From positions 1 to 64,000 of the forward strand of contig SXOO01000217.1 of NCBI GenBank assembly GCA_005776725.1: a DNA stretch of 64,000 nucleotides, written 5' to 3'. Source of the DNA: Pseudomonadota bacterium (GTDB lineage: Bacteria; Myxococcota_A; UBA9042; GCA-2863065). The position numbers and the translations under genes were made by a program. Below, in pieces: positions 9,658-16,958 of this stretch; within the stretch, counting starts at the first letter, position 1, and every line of letters begins with the position of its first letter. A model generated the notes under the pieces. That model was not told where the DNA came from, did no database searches, and worked only from the letters and a program-made list of their open reading frames with translations.

Positions 9658-11484
9658 ATGAACGATTGCCCCCACCGCCCCGAGTGCCCCGGTTGTGATC
9701 TGGCCGAGCTGTCATACGAGGCGGGGCTGATGCGCAAGGCCGAGAGCGTCTCTGCCGCGCTGGCCGAGTATCCCGGCTCGCCCGAGGTTTTGGCCTGCGC
9801 TGGCGTAGTCCAGCGCTTCGAGTGGCGGACCCGCGTCAAGTGGGTGGTGGATGGGGATCGCATCGGCTTGTACGGCCCCGGACACGTGGTGGTCGATACC
9901 CCCGAGTGTCGGGTGGCCCCGAGGGCGGCGCTCGAGGTCGCGGCGATCCTGCGCGAGGCCGCGCGGCGCTTGGGGGAGGGGGACGGCCAGGCCCGGCTCT
10001 CCGGCGTCGACCTCCGCGTGACGGAGCGGAGCGAGGTCGCCGTGGTGCTCATCGTGGAGGCGGAGGAGGGCGCTACGGCGCGCCGGCTCGCGGAGCGCCT
10101 CGCCGCCGCCCTCCCCGAGGGTCCCAGCGCAGCGGTGGAGGGCGCCTCGGCCCGCCCCTGGCGCGTCGTGAGTGTGGCCGCGTCGCATCGGCGCCCCGGC
10201 GCCCACACCGTGCTCGGCGGCGCGCCCGAGCCGCTGCGTGGCCAGTCGGTGATCAGCGACCGGATCGGCCGCTCCACGGCGGCCTTTCCGCCGGGCGCGT
10301 TCTCGCAGGCCCACCGCGACGGCGCCACGGCCCTCCACGACGCTGTCCTAGCGGCTGCTGGCCGGCCCGGGACCGCCGTGGACCTCCACGCCGGCACGGG
10401 GGGCATCGCCTTCGCGCTGGCGAAAGTGTCGCGGCGCGTCATCGCGGTGGAGCCCTTCCCGCCGGCCGCCGACGCCGCGCGGCGGTTGGCACCGCGAAAC
10501 GTGGAGGTGATTACCGGGCGGGCGGAGGACGCCTGGGGCCGGCAAGACGGGGCCGGTCGGGGCCCGGGTCGCGAACAGGGCTTCGGCGGAGGGCGACACC
10601 CCGAGGGCGGGCCCCAGCGCCCCCGCCGCGAGCACGAGTCGCTGCGACCGCTGGTTCTGGTAGCCGATCCGCCGCGCACCGGCCTCACGATGGAGAGCAT
10701 CCGCGCCATGGTGCAAGCCGCACCAGACAGCATCGTGATGGTCAGCTGCGATCCGCTGACGCTGGCGCGGGATCTCGACGCGTTGCGCTCGCTCGGATAC
10801 GCCGCCACGACCCCCGCTCAGCCGCTGGACCTGATGCCCTGGACACACCACGTGGAGACGGTGGTGCGGCTCGTCCCCGTGCCGCCCGAGGTGGTCACCA
10901 CACTCGCGGAGGATCTGGTTCTCGCCGAGAAGCCGGCGCTCCTCCCCACGATCCCGCACCCCGAGTGGCCCGACTCGCTGCTCGATCGAGTGCGGCGCGC
11001 GGTCTCTCCCGAGCTTCAGGCCGCGCATCGCCTGGACGTGGGGACGAGCGGGCTGGTCGTCTTCAGTCCTCGTGGGTCGCAGGTGCTCCTCGGCGCCGAG
11101 AAGACCTACCGCGCGTGGGTGCGCGGGATCACCCGACGGAAGGGCCACCTGACGATGCCGTTGGACGAGGATGGGCGGAGCGTGCCCGCGTCCACGCACT
11201 TCCACCGCCTCCGCGTCGTGGCCGGCCACTCGCTCGTCGAGGCCACTCTTGGGACGGGGCGACGGCATCAGCTCCGCCGTCACTTCGCCGCGATCGGCCA
11301 CCCCATCCTCGGTGACGCGCGCTACGGCGACCCCAGGACCAACGCGTACGTGTATGCCCGCCACGGCCTCTTCAGGCCCTTCCTGCACGCGGAGCGGCTG
11401 GCGCTCCCGGATGGTCACGTCTTCGAGAGCAGCCTGGCGCCGGACCTGGCAGCCGCCCTCGCGCGCGCCGAGGCCGAGAGCTAA
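9658..11484 (+). CDS. Fusion: RNA m5U methyltransferase (RlmC/TrmA type, 4Fe-4S, no TRAM) + RluA-family pseudouridine synthase
   Basis: N-term MNDCPHRPECPGCD (Fe-S Cys), AVDLHAGTGGIAFALA SAM motif, VADPPRTG, VSCDPLTLARDL catalytic Cys; C-term AAHRLDVGTSGLVVF (catalytic Asp), GRRHQLRRHFAAIGHPILGDARYG. Confidence 0.9.
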   Translation: MNDCPHRPECPGCDLAELSYEAGLMRKAESVSAALAEYPGSPEVLACAGVVQRFEWRTRVKWVVDGDRIGLYGPGHVVVDTPECRVAPRAALEVAAILREAARRLGEGDGQARLSGVDLRVTERSEVAVVLIVEAEEGATARRLAERLAAALPEGPSAAVEGASARPWRVVSVAASHRRPGAHTVLGGAPEPLRGQSVISDRIGRSTAAFPPGAFSQAHRDGATALHDAVLAAAGRPGTAVDLHAGTGGIAFALAKVSRRVIAVEPFPPAADAARRLAPRNVEVITGRAEDAWGRQDGAGRGPGREQGFGGGRHPEGGPQRPRREHESLRPLVLVADPPRTGLTMESIRAMVQAAPDSIVMVSCDPLTLARDLDALRSLGYAATTPAQPLDLMPWTHHVETVVRLVPVPPEVVTTLAEDLVLAEKPALLPTIPHPEWPDSLLDRVRRAVSPELQAAHRLDVGTSGLVVFSPRGSQVLLGAEKTYRAWVRGITRRKGHLTMPLDEDGRSVPASTHFHRLRVVAGHSLVEATLGTGRRHQLRRHFAAIGHPILGDARYGDPRTNAYVYARHGLFRPFLHAERLALPDGHVFESSLAPDLAAALARAEAES

Positions 11485-11488
11485 CGCG

Positions 11489-12262
11489 TCACTGAAACGC
11501 GGCTGCGGTGATCACGTAGTCCAGGACGAAGATCGCGATGAAGCTCGAGACCACGGCGGCCGTGGTGGCCGCGCCCACCCCGCGTGCGCCGCCTGATGCG
11601 GCGAGGCCTCTATGACATGCGATGAGTGAGATCGTGGCTCCGAAGACCACGCTCTTCACCACCCCCACGCTGATGTCCCGTGGTGACAGGTAGCGGTTGA
11701 TGTTGCGCATGTACGACCCTGGATCGATGCGCATCACCTCCACAGCGACGTAGTAGCTGGCGAGCATGCCGAGGACGATGAACAGCATCGTGAGCAGCGG
11801 GAGCATGAGCACGCCCGCGACGAGGCGCGGGACCACGAGGTAGTGGATCGGGCTCACGGCCATGGTCTTGAGCGCGTCGATCTGCTCCGTGACGCGCATC
11901 GTGCCGATCTCGGTGGCCATTGCGCTGGCGGCGCGACCCGCCACGATCAACGCGGTGAGCACCGGCCCAAGCTCGCGGCACAACGCGATTGCGATCGTGG
12001 AGCCCACGAGGCTCTCGGCCTTGAAGCGGCCGAAGCCCTCGATGAGCTGAAGCGCGAGCACGAGGCCCGAGAACGTGCCCGTGAGGAACACGATGAACAG
12101 GCTGCCCGCTCCGACGAACTCCATCTGCTGCAGGAAGAGCTGGGCGCGCCAGGGTCGCCGCGGCAGCCAGGCGAGCGACTGCCCGGCCAGGATTGTGAGC
12201 TCGCCGATGTCGCGAAGCAGCCCGCCGACCCGTTGCCACACTTGTTCCAATCCGCGGGTCAT
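11489..12262 (-). CDS. MlaE/YrbE-family ABC transporter permease
   Basis: QQMEFVGAGSLFIVFLTGTFSGLVLALQ...ELGPVLTALIVAGRAASAMATEIGTMRVTEQIDAL is the MlaE signature; start trimmed to MTRGLEQVWQRVGG. Confidence 0.95.
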   Translation of the reverse strand: MTRGLEQVWQRVGGLLRDIGELTILAGQSLAWLPRRPWRAQLFLQQMEFVGAGSLFIVFLTGTFSGLVLALQLIEGFGRFKAESLVGSTIAIALCRELGPVLTALIVAGRAASAMATEIGTMRVTEQIDALKTMAVSPIHYLVVPRLVAGVLMLPLLTMLFIVLGMLASYYVAVEVMRIDPGSYMRNINRYLSPRDISVGVVKSVVFGATISLIACHRGLAASGGARGVGAATTAAVVSSFIAIFVLDYVITAAAFQ

Positions 12263-12289
12263 CGGTGGGGACCGAGAACGGTTTGGTCT

Positions 12290-12312
12290 CTTTCGAAGGT
12301 GCGCACCGAAAG
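12290..12312. promoter_or_regulatory. Near-palindromic element CTTTCgaaGGTGCGCACCGAAAG in a divergent intergenic region
   Basis: Perfect inner palindrome GGTGCGCACC flanked by CTTTC/GAAAG arms, between the mlaE-like gene (-) and the multi-REC GGDEF gene (+). Confidence 0.4.
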
Positions 12313-12401
12313 TAGTCTTACACGCGTTCTGTCGGAATGCCGAACACCGTGTCCGGCGCGCAGCAGCGGCGCGGGGCGTGGGCTGACCGAAGCAGGTGGT
12401 G

Positions 12402-14423
12402 ATGTCGCGACTATTGCTCATCGATGACGACGCCGAGTTCCGGCATACGCTGGCGAGTGCCTTGCGCGATCTCGGCCACACGGTAGTGGAGGCCGGGCGG
12501 GCCGCTGACGCGGACGCGGAGCTCGCGCGTGCCTCGGTGGATCTCTGCGTCCTCGACGGTCTCCTGCCCGACGCGACGGGCCTCGAGTGGTTGGCGCGTC
12601 GGCGGGGCGCTGACGACAAGCTGCGCGTGGCCTTCGTCTCGGCGTACTGGCGCGACGCAGCGTCCCGTTCGCGCCTGCAGCACGAGCTGTGGGTCGACAT
12701 GATCTTCGTGAAGCCCATCGATCCCCTGTACCTGGCCCACGAGCTCGACAGCACGCTCGCCTCACCCTCGCCCAGCCCGGTGCTTCGCGACCACCTCCCG
12801 GAGCTCCGCTCGCGTTACGCCGCGAATCTCCCAGGCCGAATCGACGCGGCCGAGGCCGCGGTGGACCGTGCACACGCGCTGTTCGGGAAGGCCGCCAGCG
12901 CTGCGGTGGGGAGCGCGGTCGCTGACGCCGTGCACCTCGCGCACCGGCTGCGTGGCACGGCGGGCTCCTATGGCTTCCCGGCAGTGAGCCTCGCGTTCGG
13001 CCGCCTGGAGTCGCTGCTCAGGGGGCTCCCGGTGGACGCCGAGCCGCCGAGCGAGCTCTGGGATGCAGCGACCACCGCCCTCAAGGACGCGCGCGCCGCG
13101 GGGCCCGTGCCCCGCCCTATGGGCATCGACGCAGCGCGCGCCCTCGGGGCTCATCGGGGGCGCGTGCTGCTGCTCGACGACGATCCGGACTTCCTCCGCC
13201 TGGTCGCGGCCATCGCGGCGCGTTCCGCGATCGAGGTGATCCCCGCAACGTCCGAGAAGGACGCCATTGCGATCTGCGCCACGCTGCCGGTTGACGGGGC
13301 CATCGTGGACGTCAACGTCGAGGGGCGAGGGACCTATCCGGTCGTTCGGAAGCTGCGCGCGCTGCCTGGGCGCGAACGGCTGCCAGTGGCGTTCGTCTCG
13401 GCCGACAACTCGGTCGCGACGCGCGCCGCCGCGGCGCACGCGGGCGCTGTGCGGTTCCTCGACAAGCCGGTTGAACCCGACCTGCTCGTGGAGCTCGCCA
13501 ACGAGCTGGTCTCCCTGGCTCGCCGGAACCACTCGCGGGTGCTCATCGTGGATGACGACCCCGACTACGTGCAGCTTGCCTCCACACTACTCGGAGACGC
13601 TGGGATCGAGAGCATCTCGGCCGGCTCCGTGGACGCCGCGTTGAATGAGCTGGACGTGCGCCGGCCCGACCTCGTGCTCTGCGACCTCTACCTGCCCATG
13701 GGGGATGACGACGTCCGCGCGGTGGGCGGTCTGGATCTCTGCCGGACCATGCGCCTCTCGCCGCGCTACGACGACATCCCCGTGGTGCTCGTGACTGCGC
13801 GTCCGGACGTGGCGAGCCGCTTGGAGGCGTTTCGCGCTGGCGCCGATGACTACGTGGTGAAGCCCGTGATCCCGGAGGAGCTGCTCGCCCGCGTGCGGGT
13901 GCGGCTGGACCGCGCGCACCTCATCCGGCGCGCAGCCGAGATCGACCCTACGACTGGGCTGATGGTGCGGCGTGCGTTCGCTCGGCAGCTGGCGTCGGCG
14001 CTGTCGGAGGCCCGCCGGCACGGCCGCCCGCTGTCCGTGGCGCTCATCGACCTGGATCACTTCAAGGGCGTGAACGACACGCAGGGCCACCTGGCCGGCG
14101 ACCGCGTGCTCGAGGGGATCGGCGCGCTGATGCGGCGGAGCTTCCGCGTCTACGACATCGTGGGTCGCTGGGGGGGGGAGGAGCTCGTTGTGGCGTTTCC
14201 CGGCGAAGCACGGCAAGTCGCTGCCGTGGTGACCGAGCGGTTGCTCGCCGAGACGCGGGAGCTCGCCTTCGAAGGCGACAAGGGCACGTTCTCGGTGACG
14301 TTCACCGCCGGCGTGGCGAGCTCGGACGAGGCGCCCACGCTGGAGGCGCTGATGACCATCACCGACCGACGGCTCTACCTTGGCAAGCGTCAGGGAAGGG
14401 CGCGCGTGGTGCGGGACGGTTGA
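12402..14423 (+). CDS. Multi-receiver response regulator / diguanylate cyclase: REC-HPt-REC-REC-GGDEF
   Basis: Three REC-like modules (LLLIDDDAEF, VLLLDDDPDF, VLIVDDDPDY); HPt motif AHRLRGTAGSYG; GGDEF VGRWGGEELVVAFPGE with I-site RVYD five residues upstream. Confidence 0.93.
   Translation: MSRLLLIDDDAEFRHTLASALRDLGHTVVEAGRAADADAELARASVDLCVLDGLLPDATGLEWLARRRGADDKLRVAFVSAYWRDAASRSRLQHELWVDMIFVKPIDPLYLAHELDSTLASPSPSPVLRDHLPELRSRYAANLPGRIDAAEAAVDRAHALFGKAASAAVGSAVADAVHLAHRLRGTAGSYGFPAVSLAFGRLESLLRGLPVDAEPPSELWDAATTALKDARAAGPVPRPMGIDAARALGAHRGRVLLLDDDPDFLRLVAAIAARSAIEVIPATSEKDAIAICATLPVDGAIVDVNVEGRGTYPVVRKLRALPGRERLPVAFVSADNSVATRAAAAHAGAVRFLDKPVEPDLLVELANELVSLARRNHSRVLIVDDDPDYVQLASTLLGDAGIESISAGSVDAALNELDVRRPDLVLCDLYLPMGDDDVRAVGGLDLCRTMRLSPRYDDIPVVLVTARPDVASRLEAFRAGADDYVVKPVIPEELLARVRVRLDRAHLIRRAAEIDPTTGLMVRRAFARQLASALSEARRHGRPLSVALIDLDHFKGVNDTQGHLAGDRVLEGIGALMRRSFRVYDIVGRWGGEELVVAFPGEARQVAAVVTERLLAETRELAFEGDKGTFSVTFTAGVASSDEAPTLEALMTITDRRLYLGKRQGRARVVRDG
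14170..14178. repeat. Homopolymeric G9 tract spanning the GGEEL active-site codons
   Basis: Read directly: cgctGGGGGGGGGaggagctc encodes RWGGEEL. Confidence 0.95.
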
Positions 14424-14453
14424 CCTGTCCCGGCAGCGCCCGATCGGTCCAGC

Positions 14454-15020
14454 TCAGAACGGGATGTCGTCGTCCGTGAAGGTGCCGCCCTGGGGGCCCG
14501 ACGGGCCTCCGCCGAAGCCGCCGCCACCCTGAGGGGGCGGGCCACCCGGAGGCGGGCCGTCGTACCCACCGCTGTTTCCGCCGCGTGGCGCGCCGCCACC
14601 GCCCTGGGGACGACCGCCGTAACCGCCGCCACCGCCGCCGCCGCGCGGCGCGCCGCCTTGGGGAGCTTCGTAGCCGCCCTCGCCCTGCTCCTGTCGGCCG
14701 CCGAGGAACTGCAGCGCCTGCACCTTGACCTCGGTGGTGTAGCGCTTGGCGCCCTCTTTGTCTTGCCACTCGCGGGTCTCGAGCTTGCCCTCGATGTAGA
14801 CCTCACGGCCCTTCTTCAGGTACTGCCCGGCGAGCTCCGCAGTGCGACCCCAGGCAACGATGCGGTGCCACTCGGTCTTGTCCTGCTTCTGGCCGTTCTT
14901 GTCGGTATAGCCCTCGTCCGTGGCGATATTGAAGTTGGCCACGGCCTGGCCGCCCGGCGTGTAGCGCACGTCTGGATCAGCGCCCAGACGCCCGATCAGG
15001 ATGACTTTGTTGACGGACAC
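14454..15020 (-). CDS. ssb: Single-stranded DNA-binding protein
   Basis: (M)[35 protein letters not shown]...[21 protein letters not shown]; Gly-rich linker; acidic tail [11 protein letters not shown] start at 15020. Confidence 0.96.
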   Translation of the reverse strand: MSVNKVILIGRLGADPDVRYTPGGQAVANFNIATDEGYTDKNGQKQDKTEWHRIVAWGRTAELAGQYLKKGREVYIEGKLETREWQDKEGAKRYTTEVKVQALQFLGGRQEQGEGGYEAPQGGAPRGGGGGGGYGGRPQGGGGAPRGGNSGGYDGPPPGGPPPQGGGGFGGGPSGPQGGTFTDDDIPF

Positions 15021-15123
15021 GAGAACTCTCCCCGGTGGATGGATGCCGTGGGATACCACTGAACAGACGAGACGTAAAGTCGGCTTCGCACGGGGCGTTG
15101 GCCGTGTTGGCGGCGTGTCGCGA

Positions 15124-15846
15124 TCAGGGGTTCATGGGGGGGAGAGCCGCTGGGCGGCGACCCACGAAGAGGTTCGTCCCGCCGAAGTTGAAGCGCTTCA
15201 CGGAGACGTCCTGCAGCCCGGCGGCGCGCATCAGATCCATGAACTCGGGTGGCGTGGGGAAGCGGGCGATGGACTCGTGGAGGTAGTGGTATTCACGCGC
15301 ACCAGAGAGCGCGGCGCCGATGCGCGGCACCACCTTGTGGACGTAGAAGCGCGCGAAGGGCCCAAGGAGGCCCTCGGGCTCCCCCAGCTCGAGCACGGCG
15401 ACGTAGCCGCCGGGCCGCACCACCCGCGCGAGCTCTCGCAGGCCCTTGGCCCGATCGGGCACGTTGCGGATGCCGAAGCTGATCGCGGCGGCGTCGAAGC
15501 GCGCATCGGCGAATGGCAGAGCCTCGCAGTCCCCGAGCTCCAGGGAGATCCTCGCGCCGAGCCCCCGCCGCTCCACTTTCGTGCGGCCGACCGCGAGCAT
15601 CTCGCGGCTGGGGTCCACCCCCACCACGCGGGCCTCGGGGTGTGCAGCCGCGGCGGCGAGCGCTACGTCTGCCGTGCCCGTGGCGACGTCCAGCACCTGG
15701 CTGAGCGGGCGCCCCAGCGCTCGGACCAGGGCGCGGCGCCACCGGCCGTCCATGCCGAAGCTGAGGACGCGGTTCAAGAGGTCGTAGCGGGCGGCGATGC
15801 GATCGAACATCTCGCCGCTGCCGCCTCGCGCCAGGGGCTCGCTCAT
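15124..15846 (-). CDS. menG: Demethylmenaquinone methyltransferase (UbiE/MenG)
   Basis: [83 protein letters not shown]. Start ATG 15846 overlaps the previous stop. Confidence 0.95.
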   Translation of the reverse strand: MSEPLARGGSGEMFDRIAARYDLLNRVLSFGMDGRWRRALVRALGRPLSQVLDVATGTADVALAAAAAHPEARVVGVDPSREMLAVGRTKVERRGLGARISLELGDCEALPFADARFDAAAISFGIRNVPDRAKGLRELARVVRPGGYVAVLELGEPEGLLGPFARFYVHKVVPRIGAALSGAREYHYLHESIARFPTPPEFMDLMRAAGLQDVSVKRFNFGGTNLFVGRRPAALPPMNP

Positions 15847-16958
15847 GCCCGGCGGCTCACTGCGCTGTCGATAACTGCCTCGAGGGCGCCTCGGGCCATC
15901 GACTCGGGCAGCCGCGCCAGCGCGTCCCGCGCCAGCTGGGCCTGAGCCTCGGCGAAGCGGCGCGTGGCCTCCACGGCGCCGGTCGCGCGCACGCGCTCCA
16001 GGATCGCGCGCACGCCGTCGGCCGTGTCGCCCTTGTCCGCCATGGCGCTGAGGGCGGCTTCCAGCGCCGGAAGAAAGCCCGGATCCGCCTCGCTCGCGAG
16101 GATGAACGGCCACGTGAGCTTCCCCTCGCGGAGGTCGGCGAGGACGTCCTTGCCGGTCGTGGCGGTGTCGCCGGTGAGATCGAGCACGTCGTCCATCAGC
16201 TGAAACGCCACGCCGAGGGCGTTGCCCGCCTGGCCGAGCGTGGCGAGCGTGTCGCCATCGAGCCCGCCGGCCGTCCCGCCCGCCACGAGGCCCCACCGAA
16301 ACAGCCCGGCGGTCTTGCCCTGAACCACACTCAGATAGACCTCTCGGCTGGGGTTGAGCCGACCCCGCTGCTCGAGCTGGATTGCCTCGGCGGACACCAT
16401 CTCGTGGATGGTCTCGAGCAGGCTCGACAGCAGGCGGCGGTGTCCCACGCTCTCCACCAGCTTCAGCGCGTGGACGAGCAGGTGGTCGCCCGCGAGGACG
16501 CTGGCGGAGTTGCCGAACACCATCCGGGCGGTGGGCGCCCCCCGCCGCTCCGTGCCCTCGTCGATCACGTCGTCGTGCAGCAGCGTCGCGTTGTGCACCA
16601 GCTCGCACGCGATGGCGAGGTCCCGCACGCCGCGATCGAGCGGCGCTCCCGGGGCTGTGGGGCGCGTGAGCTCGCGCCCGCCGAGCCGCGCGCCCAGGAG
16701 CACGCACAGCGGCCGAATCCGCTTCCCCGGCCGGGCGAGCAAGTAACGAGCGGCGCGCAGGGCAAGGTCGCCGACCTCCTCTCGGGTGGTGGCGGCGTGA
16801 GAGAGGTCCGTGGTGGCCTGGATCGCTGTCTCGAGCTCGACGAGGTCGTCCTGGAGCCAGCGGCGGAGCTCCTCCAGACGGACGGCCAGCGGAGCGAGCC
16901 CCACGCGACGAGAGACGTCTTCGAGTGGGAGCAGGACATCGCGGGTGTCGGGGGTCAT
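15843..16958 (-). CDS. Long-chain polyprenyl diphosphate synthase
   Basis: Prenyl synthase motifs LLHDDVIDEGTERRGAPTA and QLMDDVLDLTGD; start MTPDTRDVLLPLEDV at 16958. Confidence 0.93.
   Translation of the reverse strand: MTPDTRDVLLPLEDVSRRVGLAPLAVRLEELRRWLQDDLVELETAIQATTDLSHAATTREEVGDLALRAARYLLARPGKRIRPLCVLLGARLGGRELTRPTAPGAPLDRGVRDLAIACELVHNATLLHDDVIDEGTERRGAPTARMVFGNSASVLAGDHLLVHALKLVESVGHRRLLSSLLETIHEMVSAEAIQLEQRGRLNPSREVYLSVVQGKTAGLFRWGLVAGGTAGGLDGDTLATLGQAGNALGVAFQLMDDVLDLTGDTATTGKDVLADLREGKLTWPFILASEADPGFLPALEAALSAMADKGDTADGVRAILERVRATGAVEATRRFAEAQAQLARDALARLPESMARGALEAVIDSAVSRRA

Noticed and set aside
9822-11315. 497-aa forward ORF in alternative frame of the RlmC/RluA fusion
   Set aside because: Overlapping frame with GRRRGG-type composition and no motifs.
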